A stretch of DNA of 64,000 nucleotides from Thermanaerothrix sp034436175 (GTDB lineage Bacteria; Chloroflexota; Anaerolineae; Anaerolineales; Anaerolineaceae). The notes under the pieces are model-generated. The model was not told the origin of the DNA. It did no database searches and saw nothing but the letters and a program-made list of their open reading frames with translations. Numbering within the stretch: position 1 is the stretch's first letter; each line of letters starts with the position of its first letter. The position numbers and the translations under genes were made by a program. The stretch covers positions 248,001 to 312,000 of the forward strand of contig CAYRUO010000002.1 in NCBI GenBank assembly GCA_964427505.1, in the 5' to 3' direction. Below are positions 17,512 through 25,471 of the stretch, one piece after another.

Positions 17512-18134
17512 ATATGCAGAGGCTCAGCACTGCGCGAGATGTTGTCTAAAAACTCCATCCGCGTCGCCATGCTGGTGCGAAATGCACCCAGCATGGTTGA
17601 GGTCGTCATCCGTGAGTTGTGCTTCTTGACGCCTCGGATCATGGCACACATATGAATAGCCTCAACCACCACCGCCACACCCATAGGGTGTAAAACCTCA
17701 TTTAGGAAATCCGCGATTTGGCGGGTCATTCGCTCCTGAACCTGTAACCGCCGCGCAAACATGTCCACGACCCGCGGAATCTTGGAAAGACCGATCACCT
17801 TACCTTTGGGAATATAAGCCACATGCGCGCGCCCGATGAAAGGCAACATATGGTGCTCACACAGGCTATAAAATTCAATATCCCGTACCACGACCATTTC
17901 GTCATAATTGACATCAAAGATAGCCTCATTAATCAGTTCAACCGGATCCACACGGTAACCCGCCAGTAATTCCTCATACATGTTTGCCACCCGTTCAGGG
18001 GTGCGCAGCAGTCCCTGGCGATCTGGATCCTCACCAAATGCAATCAACATTCGGCGCACGCTCTCCTGAATAGCCTGAGTATCAATGCCATCACCATCTA
18101 AAAGTTCGGCTGCTGCATACACATTCGCGTTCAT
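17508..18134 (-). CDS. folE: GTP cyclohydrolase I
   Basis: The 208-aa protein has all FolE signatures. LRTPERVANMYEELLAGY is followed by the zinc-binding SLCEHHMLPF (C92, H94, H95) and then VIGLSKIPRVVDMFARRLQVQERMT. The last zinc Cys is in AIHMCAMIRG. It converts GTP to dihydroneopterin triphosphate, the first folate step. AGGAGGAAG lies upstream of the ATG. It faces the FolB-FolK gene and overlaps its end by 4 bp, so the folate genes cluster but are transcribed convergently. The folE start is 43 bp from the end of the prenyl synthase gene on the same strand. Confidence 0.96.
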   Translation of the reverse strand: MNANVYAAAELLDGDGIDTQAIQESVRRMLIAFGEDPDRQGLLRTPERVANMYEELLAGYRVDPVELINEAIFDVNYDEMVVVRDIEFYSLCEHHMLPFIGRAHVAYIPKGKVIGLSKIPRVVDMFARRLQVQERMTRQIADFLNEVLHPMGVAVVVEAIHMCAMIRGVKKHNSRMTTSTMLGAFRTSMATRMEFLDNISRSAEPLHI

Positions 18135-18177
18135 CGTGAGTCTTCCTCCTTGATTTACTTTTACGATCAGTAATTTG

Positions 18178-19194
18178 CTATTGCTGACGACTCAGCAAGG
18201 CATGTGTCAACTCCCTTAAGGCTACCATGGCCTCGTTCTCTAACCCGGTTCTTTCCAGCCACTCTAAAGCCTCTTGAGTGAGTCTGTCGGCTTCGAGTTC
18301 CGTTTGACGCTGAACACCCTCTTCAATTAGCCATTGAGCCAGGACAGGGGCCTCATGGGGTTGAATTTGTCCTTCGCGCCAACGCTGCGCAAAACGTCCA
18401 TTGCGGACTAAACCTAACACAACCGGAAGCGTCTTTTTCCCACTCACCAGATCGCTCTCGGTGGATTTTCCGGTCAAAGCCGTACTACCCCAAATCCCCA
18501 GCCAGTCATCCACAACCTGGAAACACAAACCCAAAGCATTTCCATATTGCGCAAAGGCATGTTGCACGGATTCTTCCGCACCCCCAATGAGCGCACCTAA
18601 ATGGGCACACGTCTGGATCAACGCCGCCGTCTTCCCAGCAATCATGGTCCAATAGTGTTCCAATGGGATTTCGCGATCTTGCTCAAAAGCAATATCAAGA
18701 TGCTGCCCCCCGGTTAGTCGCAAGCAGGTTTCGACAAACAATGATTGGGAGCGAAAATACTTGTCCGGGCTTAGAACATGTTGTAGTCTGTTTAGTGCCA
18801 TAAAGGCTATCGCAAACATGGCATCGCCAGCATTGATGGCTTGCGCCTCCCCCCATCGCGCCCAGACCGTAGGACGGCCTCGACGCAAGGGGCTTCGATC
18901 CTCAATATCATCATGGATGAGGGAAAAGTTATGTAACAGTTCAACTGCCGCTGCCGCTGGCAGAGCCCTTTCCCAATCACCACCCACCGCATCTGCGATC
19001 AGAAGTAACAGCAGGGGACGGAGGCGTTTCCCTTGCGCCTCCTGGCCTGCTCCCTCGCCTTCCCATCCCATGTGATAACGCAGCATTGCTGCCATACCAG
19101 GATAGTCTTTAAGGATTGGGTAATCCAAAATCTCTTGTAACAAAGCCTCTAACCTGGGACGATATTGTGAGAAAAAAGGTGAAAATGCATTCAT
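18178..19194 (-). CDS. Polyprenyl (probably geranylgeranyl) diphosphate synthase
   Basis: The 338-aa trans-prenyltransferase has GKRLRP near 55-60 and the first Asp-rich motif HDDIEDRSPLRRGRPT (D95-D99). The second reads VVDDWLGIWG (about 235-244), the form common in geranylgeranyl diphosphate synthases. GKSTESDLVSGKKTLPVV follows. It builds C15-C20 or longer prenyl chains from IPP and DMAPP. It lies 7 bp downstream of the IPP isomerase gene on the same strand, so the two form an isoprenoid unit. Product length cannot be fixed from sequence alone. Confidence 0.9.
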   Translation of the reverse strand: MNAFSPFFSQYRPRLEALLQEILDYPILKDYPGMAAMLRYHMGWEGEGAGQEAQGKRLRPLLLLLIADAVGGDWERALPAAAAVELLHNFSLIHDDIEDRSPLRRGRPTVWARWGEAQAINAGDAMFAIAFMALNRLQHVLSPDKYFRSQSLFVETCLRLTGGQHLDIAFEQDREIPLEHYWTMIAGKTAALIQTCAHLGALIGGAEESVQHAFAQYGNALGLCFQVVDDWLGIWGSTALTGKSTESDLVSGKKTLPVVLGLVRNGRFAQRWREGQIQPHEAPVLAQWLIEEGVQRQTELEADRLTQEALEWLERTGLENEAMVALRELTHALLSRQQ

Positions 19195-19201
19195 GGTTAA
19201 A

Positions 19202-20239
19202 TCACCTTTGGATCAGTGATACAGAACGAAGCGTCGAAATCGTGCCCGCCCCCACGCCAAACATGGCGATGCGCAGCGCAAGCAAGATTTCTTCCACCAA
19301 GCCCATCACCTCATCTGTGGAGCGGGCCGCTGCTCTCAAAAAAGGTCCCGCCATGCCAACTAGAGAGGCACCCAACGCAATACATTTAGCCACATCTAGG
19401 CCATGACGAATTCCCCCTGAAGCGATCAAAGGAAGTTCGGGAACGGCATTCCGCACCGCCACCAAAGCGTGTGCCGTGGGAATGCCCCAATCACGAAACA
19501 AGGCCGCCACCCGCGCACGTCGTTCGTCCGGCATGCGGTACATCTCAACCTGCGACCACGAGGTTCCTCCTGCCCCTGCCACATCAATTGCTGCCACGCC
19601 GACATCGGCTAGACGCCGAGCCACTTGAGCAGAGATGCCCCAGCCCACTTCTTTCACGATCACCGGTACCCCCACTTCCTTACAGACGACCTCTATTTTT
19701 CTCAGCAGGCCACTAAAACGCGTATTGCCCTCTGGCTGTAGTGCCTCCTGAAGCGGATTTAGGTGCAGAATCAGGGCATCCGCCTCAATCATCTCAACCG
19801 CCCGGCGGCAGTCCACAGAGGTGAAACCATAATTAAGTTGCACCGCGCCCAAATTGGCAAACAAGAGAATAGAAGGCGCAACACGCCTAACCCGAAAGGA
19901 CTCCACGCTCTCAGGATGCTGAAACGCTGTCCTTTGAGAGCCCACGCCCATCGCCAAACCAAAACGTTCCGCCACCTCAGCCAGACGCAAATTTATCACC
20001 TCGGCTTCAGATGTGCCCCCGGTCATGGAAGAGATTAAGAGTGGTGCTCCCAGAGGTTTCCCCAAAAATTCGCTTTTTAAGTCTATGGCTTCAAAATCCA
20101 GTTCGGGCAAAGCCACATGCTCAAATGCATAGGCATCCAAACCATTGCTCAAGGCCGACTGGACGTCCTTTTCAAGGTTGATCCGAATATGGTCTACTTT
20201 GCGAGGTTGTAAATCAGGATCATGTCCCTGCATGGTCAC
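19202..20239 (-). CDS. fni: Type 2 isopentenyl-diphosphate delta-isomerase
   Basis: The 345-aa FMN-dependent isomerase shows RKVDHIRI at the N-terminus, SSMTGGTSEAEVIN near residue 68, VGSQRTAF near 100, and the phosphate-binding IASGGIRHGLDVAKCIALGA near the C-terminus. It interconverts IPP and DMAPP using reduced FMN. The first codon is GTG at 20239; an ATG two codons later at 20233 is equally possible because AGGTG lies just before it. A TATACT -10 box occurs at 20261-20266 on the minus strand. The next gene is the prenyl synthase, 7 bp away. The type 1 enzyme (Idi) is unrelated. Confidence 0.95.
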   Translation of the reverse strand: MTMQGHDPDLQPRKVDHIRINLEKDVQSALSNGLDAYAFEHVALPELDFEAIDLKSEFLGKPLGAPLLISSMTGGTSEAEVINLRLAEVAERFGLAMGVGSQRTAFQHPESVESFRVRRVAPSILLFANLGAVQLNYGFTSVDCRRAVEMIEADALILHLNPLQEALQPEGNTRFSGLLRKIEVVCKEVGVPVIVKEVGWGISAQVARRLADVGVAAIDVAGAGGTSWSQVEMYRMPDERRARVAALFRDWGIPTAHALVAVRNAVPELPLIASGGIRHGLDVAKCIALGASLVGMAGPFLRAAARSTDEVMGLVEEILLALRIAMFGVGAGTISTLRSVSLIQR

Positions 20240-20373
20240 CTACCAGAGGATGTGTGTTTGAGTATACCAAAGGAAAAGGGTAAGAAAACCCATCCTGCTT
20301 AGGCAAAGATTGTACACCCAGATTAAGTTCCTAATCCTCTTTAGTGTTGGGTTAGGATGCAGAAGCAATTATC

Positions 20374-20401
20374 TTGACACCTTCTAATCCCGAATTACAA
20401 T
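20374..20401 (+). promoter_or_regulatory. Promoter of the acyl carrier protein gene
   Basis: A perfect TTGACA (20374-20379) and TACAAT (20396-20401) are spaced by 16 nt, ending 31 bp before the ATG. Confidence 0.75.
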
Positions 20402-20432
20402 TACTGCAACCTTAGAGACCTGGGAGGTTGCA

Positions 20433-20672
20433 ATGAGCGATGTATTTGAAGAGGTCAAAGCGGTGATCGCTGACGTCCTGAAAATTGATCCCAGCGAAAT
20501 CACCCCTGAGACGCGCATTATCGAAGACCTCAAAGCCGATTCTATGGACCAATTCTTCCTAATTGATGGTCTCAGTCAAAAGTTCGATTTGGCCATTTCG
20601 GATGAAGACGCACGCCAAATCAAGACCGTGGCCGACGCCGTGCGTTACATCGAAACACATAAAAAGCAATAA
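20433..20672 (+). CDS. acpP: Acyl carrier protein
   Basis: This is a 79-aa acidic four-helix protein of normal ACP length. The phosphopantetheine site is S37 in KADSMDQFF, where DSM replaces the commoner DSL. GGGAGG lies 7 nt before the ATG. The gene has its own strong promoter and a terminator-like hairpin after it, so it is monocistronic. No other fatty-acid gene is adjacent. It may be the housekeeping ACP of fatty-acid synthesis or a special-purpose carrier; the isolated position does not decide. Confidence 0.9.
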   Translation: MSDVFEEVKAVIADVLKIDPSEITPETRIIEDLKADSMDQFFLIDGLSQKFDLAISDEDARQIKTVADAVRYIETHKKQ

Positions 20673-20679
20673 GTAAAAT

Positions 20680-20710
20680 GGCACGGAAGCAGAATTATTA
20701 CTTCCGTGCC
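20680..20710. terminator. Hairpin between convergent acpP and sucD
   Basis: A perfect 10-bp stem (GGCACGGAAG / CTTCCGTGCC) has an 11-nt AT-rich loop. It lies between convergent genes. On the minus strand an AT-rich run follows, so it may serve both. Confidence 0.7.
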
Positions 20711-20736
20711 TAGCACCCTTCATCCCAAAGATCGCA

Positions 20737-21615
20737 TTACCTTCCTAAATAAGGTGCAACTAACTCAGCCACCTGCTCAGGGTGTTGAGCAATTCGTACC
20801 CCGGCTGCCTCTAGGGCAGCAATTTTTCGGTCCGCTGTACCTGCTCCTCCCTCAATGATCGCACCTGCATGTCCCATGCGCTTCCCGGGCGGGGCAGAGC
20901 GACCGGCAACGAACCCTATCACTGGTTTAGTGACGTGGCGGGCAATATATTCCGCAGCGCGTTCTTCATCATTACCCCCAATTTCCCCAATTAATACTAT
21001 CGCTTCCGTGTAGGGATCGGCCTCAAACAACGACAAGACATCAATAAAATCTGTCCCACGCACCGGATCTCCACCGATACCCACACAAGTGCTTACCCCC
21101 ACCCCCTTCATTTTCAAGGCATAGAGCACTTCGTACGTCAACGTACCTGAACGCGAAACCACCCCCACGCTTCCAGGCAACGCAATATGGCCGGGAATAA
21201 TTCCCACCTTGGATTCACCCGGAGTCAGTGCGCCGGGGCAATTTGGCCCGATCAAACGCACTTGCTTCTGCTCCAAACAGCGCGTCACGCGCATCATATC
21301 TTGGATTGGGATACCCTCAGTAATACAGAAAATAAGGCCAATTCCAGCATCCGCCGCTTCAAAAATAGCATCTGGCGCAAAACGAGCCGGAACAAAAATC
21401 ACGCTGACATCGGCACCCGTAGCCTCTACGGCAACTTTAACCGAGTCGAATACAGGAATTTTGCCATCTAAGACCCATTCCCCACCTTTACCCGGTGTCA
21501 CTCCGGCTACCACATTCGTACCATAAGAAAACATCTGTTGGGTGTGGAAAGACCCCTCATGTCCTGTAATTCCCTGGACTAAAACCCGAGATTTGCGGTT
21601 AATCAAGATGCTCAT
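20737..21615 (-). CDS. sucD: Succinyl-CoA ligase, alpha subunit
   Basis: The 292-aa protein has the CoA-binding Rossmann domain (VQGITGHEGSFHTQQM at 14-29, GPNCPG near 124) and the ligase domain. The phosphorylated His is in GHAGAIIEGGAGT near residue 245. With SucC it converts succinyl-CoA to succinate with substrate-level phosphorylation in the TCA cycle. AAAGGAG precedes the ATG, which lies inside the sucC end: the two genes overlap by 17 bp, indicating coupled translation. Gene order sucC-sucD is standard. Related ADP-forming acetyl-CoA ligases are longer. Confidence 0.96.
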   Translation of the reverse strand: MSILINRKSRVLVQGITGHEGSFHTQQMFSYGTNVVAGVTPGKGGEWVLDGKIPVFDSVKVAVEATGADVSVIFVPARFAPDAIFEAADAGIGLIFCITEGIPIQDMMRVTRCLEQKQVRLIGPNCPGALTPGESKVGIIPGHIALPGSVGVVSRSGTLTYEVLYALKMKGVGVSTCVGIGGDPVRGTDFIDVLSLFEADPYTEAIVLIGEIGGNDEERAAEYIARHVTKPVIGFVAGRSAPPGKRMGHAGAIIEGGAGTADRKIAALEAAGVRIAQHPEQVAELVAPYLGR

Positions 21616-22756
21616 AGATCAAATCTCCTTTGCTAACGGCTACGGCTTTTTGAGCGGCTTCAACCAGGGTTTCGGCGGTTATCATATGGGCATCCGCTAA
21701 CATCCTTCGCCCTTCTTCCGCATTGGTACCTACTAAGCGTATTACCATAGGCACCTTTGGTTTGACCTCTGACAGAGCACTTAAGATACCCCGTGCAACC
21801 TCGTCACAACGCGTAATCCCACCGAAAATATTAATGAGCACCACCCTCACCTTGGGATCAGAAAGGATGATACGCAGCGCCGCCGCTACTTTATCGGCGC
21901 CCGCCCCTCCACCAATATCCAGAAAATTGGCCGGCTCCCCCCCGTGTAGCTTGATGATATCCATGGTTGCCATGGCTAAGCCTGCCCCATTGACCATGCA
22001 CCCAATTTCACCCTCAAGTTTGATATACGAAAGACCGTATTTGCGGGCTTCAACTTCTGCCGGCGCCTCCACATCGGGGTCACGCATCTCGGCCAGATCG
22101 GGATGGCGGAAAAGCGCATTATCATCAATGCTCATCTTCCCATCCAAGGCTAACATGCGCTTATCTGCGGTAATGACCAGAGGGTTGATCTCCACCAGAG
22201 TTGCATCATGAGCGGTATACACTCGCCACAGACCCTCCGCAATGCCGGTAAATGTCTTCCAATACTCCCGTGGCAGATCCATAGCGACGGCAAGATCGCG
22301 GGACTGATAATCGCGTAATCCGATTAAGGGATCAATATACACCTTGATAATTTTTTCTGGAGAGCGACGGGCAATTTCCTCAATATCCACGCCTCCCTCC
22401 GCCGAAGCCATCATGACCGGACACCTCGCAGTGCGGTCGTTGGTAATGCCCAAATAAAGTTCGCGCTCAATACTCACAGCCTCATCTACCAATACTTTGC
22501 GCACCGGCAAACCCTTAATCTCCATGCCCAAAATAAGAGTCGCCAGTTCCTCTGCCTCTTCTGGGGATCGTGCCAATCGAATTCCACCCGCTTTACCTCG
22601 TCCCCCTACCAACACTTGGGATTTAATGACCACTTTTCCACCTAATTCCTCGGCGATATGTTTAACTTCATTAGAGTTAAGCGCGACCTTACCGCGAGGA
22701 ATCGGGATACCAAAGCGTGCAAAGATTTGTTTGGATTGATACTCGTGTAGATTCAT
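21599..22756 (-). CDS. sucC: Succinyl-CoA ligase, beta subunit
   Basis: The 385-aa beta subunit has an ATP-grasp domain. MNLHEYQSKQIFARFGIPIPRG marks the N-terminus, QVLVGGRGKAGGI is the nucleotide loop at about 45-58, VEINPLVI carries Mg ligands near 203-210, and VLINIFGGITRCDEVA binds the phosphohistidine loop. It supplies the nucleotide site for the SucCD complex in the TCA cycle. No clear ribosome site precedes the ATG at 22756, but the N-terminus matches the family exactly. The 3' end overlaps sucD by 17 bp. Confidence 0.96.
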   Translation of the reverse strand: MNLHEYQSKQIFARFGIPIPRGKVALNSNEVKHIAEELGGKVVIKSQVLVGGRGKAGGIRLARSPEEAEELATLILGMEIKGLPVRKVLVDEAVSIERELYLGITNDRTARCPVMMASAEGGVDIEEIARRSPEKIIKVYIDPLIGLRDYQSRDLAVAMDLPREYWKTFTGIAEGLWRVYTAHDATLVEINPLVITADKRMLALDGKMSIDDNALFRHPDLAEMRDPDVEAPAEVEARKYGLSYIKLEGEIGCMVNGAGLAMATMDIIKLHGGEPANFLDIGGGAGADKVAAALRIILSDPKVRVVLINIFGGITRCDEVARGILSALSEVKPKVPMVIRLVGTNAEEGRRMLADAHMITAETLVEAAQKAVAVSKGDLIYEHLD

Positions 22757-22826
22757 AGATCATTCGACCCCATTAAGCATGAATTGGCGAGCCCATTATA
22801 TCCTTATCTTCTTTCTAACGCTAACC

Positions 22827-22855
22827 AGCCCGGCAGAAATTTGCTCCGCCGGGCT
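22827..22855 (-). terminator. Hairpin after the SPFH gene
   Basis: An 8-bp GC-rich stem (AGCCCGGC / GCCGGGCT) with a 13-nt loop lies 26 bp after the stop codon of the minus-strand SPFH gene and before the sucC promoter region. No T-run follows on the minus strand, so termination is plausible but not certain. Confidence 0.5.
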
Positions 22856-22880
22856 AGTCCCATTTATACAAGGGCAACCC

Positions 22881-23915
22881 TCAACCTTTGAGGAATTCCT
22901 CCAAGGCCTGGCGGCTGATCCGATAAGCATTCCCGATCTTTTTCGCCTTTAGTTCTCCAGACTGAATCGCAGCCAAAACATCCTCTTCCGAGACGCGTAA
23001 TATCGTTGCCGCCTCAGCCGGGGTCATCACTTCAGGAATTCCAGCGGGTTTTCCCCCCTCCCCACTGCCTTGTCCGGCGCCTTGAAGGGATTGCGAAATC
23101 ACATTCCCCAAACCTATGCCAGCCCCAATACCTGCGGTTAACCCTGCGCCACCGCTTGGGTTCTGAGCCGCATCCCGTAGGGCATCTGCAGCCTGTAATT
23201 GGGTGTAGGTTTGTAAGTCCAACACCCCCATTGCTCGTAATTCTTCCGCTGATTTTTCAGAGGGTTTCAGGTTGGCGATATAAAATGTTTTGAGGGTTAG
23301 ACCCAGAGCAGAAAAATCATCTTGTGCTTTGGCTCTAACGCCAGCACCAATCTCCTCGGTTAACCCAATTAGATCGGTTACCGGACGTTTAGCCGCCGTT
23401 TCACCCAGCAAATCCTGCAATTTGGAGAGAAGGATCGCCCGCAAACGATCTTCAATATCAGACATACGATATACTTTTTGAGCCCCCACCACCTGCGTCA
23501 CAAATTGCTGGGCATCTTTTACTTGAAACGAATAGGTACCAAATCCCTGCAGAAGCGCTACCCCCAATCCCATGCCAGGATTGCGCACCAGAATCGGTTG
23601 GGGTGTACCCCACTTTCGATCCACAAATTCACGCATGGAGACAAAATAAACCTCAGCAGTGAACGGCGTACGGTTGTTAAACGCCTTCCCCAGGAAATCA
23701 ATCAGCAAAGGGATGTTAGCAGTGGTAATCGTATGCCGCCCCGGGCCAAAAGAATCCAAAGCCCGCCCATCACGGAAGAACACGGCTCGCTGCGATTCGC
23801 GGACGATCACTTGCGACCCTATGCGCAGATCTGCCACCCCTTCTTCAGGGAAACGATGCACGATTTCATCCACCATCTCACTGGGGTATTCAACGACATC
23901 GAATATTCTTGCCAT
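22881..23915 (-). CDS. SPFH-domain protein with C-terminal excisionase-type helix-turn-helix
   Basis: In this 344-aa protein, residues 20-225 resemble the SPFH domain of the YdjI group: GRHTITTANIPLL, then an alternating beta/alpha region with RLRAILLSKLQDLL. Residues 226-260 are helical, 255-290 are a Gly/Ala-rich linker, and 292-342 form an HTH_17/excisionase-like domain (MTPAEAATILRVSEEDV, then IGNAYRISRQAL). The YdjI relatives I know usually end in a zinc ribbon. No signal peptide or N-terminal anchor is visible, so it is probably cytoplasmic. A clear AAGGAG precedes the ATG. It follows the 180-aa helical protein gene by 40 bp. Whether the HTH binds DNA or serves as a protein contact is unknown. 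Confidence 0.82.
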   Translation of the reverse strand: MARIFDVVEYPSEMVDEIVHRFPEEGVADLRIGSQVIVRESQRAVFFRDGRALDSFGPGRHTITTANIPLLIDFLGKAFNNRTPFTAEVYFVSMREFVDRKWGTPQPILVRNPGMGLGVALLQGFGTYSFQVKDAQQFVTQVVGAQKVYRMSDIEDRLRAILLSKLQDLLGETAAKRPVTDLIGLTEEIGAGVRAKAQDDFSALGLTLKTFYIANLKPSEKSAEELRAMGVLDLQTYTQLQAADALRDAAQNPSGGAGLTAGIGAGIGLGNVISQSLQGAGQGSGEGGKPAGIPEVMTPAEAATILRVSEEDVLAAIQSGELKAKKIGNAYRISRQALEEFLKG

Positions 23916-23955
23916 CTGATTTCTCCTTCTTGCATCCTAAGTAATTGGTGTGGGT

Positions 23956-24498
23956 CTACTGGGTGGTTTCCGAAGTTGTGGGAGAAATCCCCAACATCAC
24001 TTCAACCCGTTTTTCAAAGGTGTCCAAACAAGATTGCGCTACAGCGATAAGGTTTCGCACCGCCGCACCCAATCCCTCGCCGCCAATAGACGCCTCGACA
24101 TGATCCAGCGCACGCGCCACTTCGTCCTCTAGATTGACCAACGCCAGGTCATAGGCATATACCCTTTCCAGGTCCTCTGGACGAATACGCACCGCATCGA
24201 AGAACCCGGTATAGCCGTAAGCCGCCGTTCTAAGCCGATCAATGAATTGGCGAAGTTTTAATGAGGCCTGCTCCATATCGTCCACTAGTTCCAGTTCCCC
24301 CTCCCCCAAAAGCGCCCGTTGCACAGCAGAAACCCGCTGCCACAGCGCTTCGAAGTGGTTCGCAAGCGCTTCCCGCAGCATCTTGTCGGCCACTCTACGT
24401 TGGGCCCGCTCCACATAACCCGCAAACCCCGGAATACGGCTCAACAATTGGTTGAAAATGTTTTGATCGCCCTTAACACGATCATAAATATCGCTCAT
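23956..24498 (-). CDS. Helical protein of unknown function upstream of the SPFH gene
   Basis: This 180-aa protein is acidic, predicted almost wholly helical, with no membrane segment or known motif. It begins MSDIYDRVKGDQNIFNQLL and has heptad-like stretches around 30-60 and 75-145. AAAGGAGG lies 4 nt before the ATG, so the frame is well supported. It is 40 bp upstream of the SPFH-HTH gene on the same strand, which suggests one operon and a shared job, perhaps as an SPFH partner. I do not recognise the family. Confidence 0.75.
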   Translation of the reverse strand: MSDIYDRVKGDQNIFNQLLSRIPGFAGYVERAQRRVADKMLREALANHFEALWQRVSAVQRALLGEGELELVDDMEQASLKLRQFIDRLRTAAYGYTGFFDAVRIRPEDLERVYAYDLALVNLEDEVARALDHVEASIGGEGLGAAVRNLIAVAQSCLDTFEKRVEVMLGISPTTSETTQ

Positions 24499-24828
24499 CG
24501 TGCCTCCTTTTGCTTTAGGTGCCTATTGCAGAACATGATCGTTACTTTGATTATAGGGCTAAATACATCGAAGAGCAATTGCCCTTCATCAAATTGTCAA
24601 GTTGAATGGCCAGCAAAGGCGGTGAAAAAACTACAACCAGGGATTGGTTTTTCACCAATCCTGTTCATCCCATTTTTTTCAAAAAAGATAACCCCACCCA
24701 AGAATGCCGGCCTTGATAAAAAATTAGATTTTTGTAAGGAAGTTGCAAAGAATACCACTTTACTTTCAGGTGCGATTATCCTATAATGAAACCAAGATTA
24801 TCCCCAAAAAGGAAGGAGGTGAATTGCG
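24499..24828. other. Intergenic region, divergent promoters
   Basis: This 330-bp AT-richer stretch separates the minus-strand SPFH pair from the Tad locus. It holds the first pilin promoter at its right end. I see no convincing gene, RNA or repeat in the rest. The one long frame through it reads antisense into the neighbouring gene and looks like a shadow. Confidence 0.6.
24759..24787 (+). promoter_or_regulatory. Promoter of the first Flp pilin gene
   Basis: A TTTACT -35 (24759-24764) and a perfect TATAAT -10 (24782-24787) are spaced by 17 nt, about 42 bp before the pilin ATG. Confidence 0.7.
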
Positions 24829-24975
24829 ATGTTGTTTGCTCCCAAGGAAAAGGGCCAAGGGCTGGTTGAATATGCGTTGATTCTTGTTTTAGTAGCAGTC
24901 GTCGTTATTGTTGTCCTCGCCCTGCTCGGCCCTGCCATCGGCAACGTTTTCAGCCAAATCATGGGTTCCATCTAA
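24829..24975 (+). CDS. flp: Flp/Fap-type pilin, first copy (48 aa)
   Basis: This short gene encodes MLFAPKEKG followed by QGLVEYALILVLVAVVV and a hydrophobic helix ending in MGSI. The pattern Gly / five residues with Glu at +5 and Tyr at +6 is the type IVb (Flp) prepilin processing site, so cleavage is expected after Gly9. Nothing is left beyond the N-terminal helix and a 20-residue tail, which is usual for Flp pilins. An excellent AAGGAGGTGA ribosome site lies 7 nt upstream. With its own promoter and a strong hairpin after it, it is probably the most highly expressed gene of the Tad locus that follows. Confidence 0.9.
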   Translation: MLFAPKEKGQGLVEYALILVLVAVVVIVVLALLGPAIGNVFSQIMGSI

Positions 24976-25009
24976 GAGGCCAAAGTAAATCTCTCCAGAA
25001 AAAAAGGCA

Positions 25010-25052
25010 ACCAATCTACCCCGGGATGCAAGAACTCCCGGGGTAGATTGGT
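25010..25052 (+). terminator. Strong hairpin between the two pilin genes
   Basis: A perfect 17-bp stem (25010-25026 with 25036-25052) closes a 9-nt loop 34 bp after the first pilin stop. A short CATGTTTATG follows, not a full T-run. It may end the pilin message or protect its 3' end from decay. Confidence 0.75.
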
Positions 25053-25117
25053 CATGTTTATGTGCAAGTCACCTTACAAGTCACCTTAATTGTTAGCATT
25101 CTGAAATGTCAAAGGGG

Positions 25118-25145
25118 TTGTACTGACCCCCACAATATGTATAAT
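25118..25145 (+). promoter_or_regulatory. Promoter of the second Flp-like pilin gene
   Basis: A TTGTAC -35 (25118-25123) and a perfect TATAAT -10 (25140-25145) are spaced by 16 nt, 35 bp before the ATG. Confidence 0.7.
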
Positions 25146-25180
25146 GAGCATTAGGGTAATTTGGGTGGAGGTAAAGTGGC

Positions 25181-25342
25181 ATGAATTTCTTGAACTCAGA
25201 AAAAGCCCAAGGTTTGGCTGAATACGCCTTAATTCTGGTCTTCGTGGCCTTGGTGGTCATTCTGGTGCTTTCACTATTTGGGACAAATTTAGAAAGCCTC
25301 TATAACAATGCCATTGGTCAAATTAAGGCGGTTATCCCTTAA
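25181..25342 (+). CDS. Flp-like pilin, second copy (53 aa)
   Basis: This encodes MNFLNSEKA, then QGLAEYALILVFVALVV and a longer, more polar C-terminus (GTNLESLYNNAIGQIKAVIP). The Glu +5 / Tyr +6 pattern is kept, but the residue before the cleavage point is Ala, not the usual Gly. GGAGG lies 8 nt upstream. It has its own promoter, separate from the first pilin and from cpaB. It could be a minor pilin or a TadE-like initiator, or an alternative major subunit. The exact subunit role is inferred only from size and motif. Confidence 0.85.
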   Translation: MNFLNSEKAQGLAEYALILVFVALVVILVLSLFGTNLESLYNNAIGQIKAVIP

Positions 25343-25406
25343 ACATTCTCTCCTTTTGAATCACAAAGGGTGGGAATTAAAGTGATATCTTTTTCACAAA
25401 TTGCCG

Positions 25407-25412
25407 TATAAT
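25407..25412 (+). promoter_or_regulatory. -10 box ahead of cpaB
   Basis: A perfect TATAAT lies 59 bp before cpaB. The -35 region is poor, so this is a tentative promoter for the cpaB-tadC run. Confidence 0.45.
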
Positions 25413-25471
25413 GATTTTATCAACTCAAACGCAACGAGAAAACCGCAATTCCCCACTATGGAGGCGATAAA

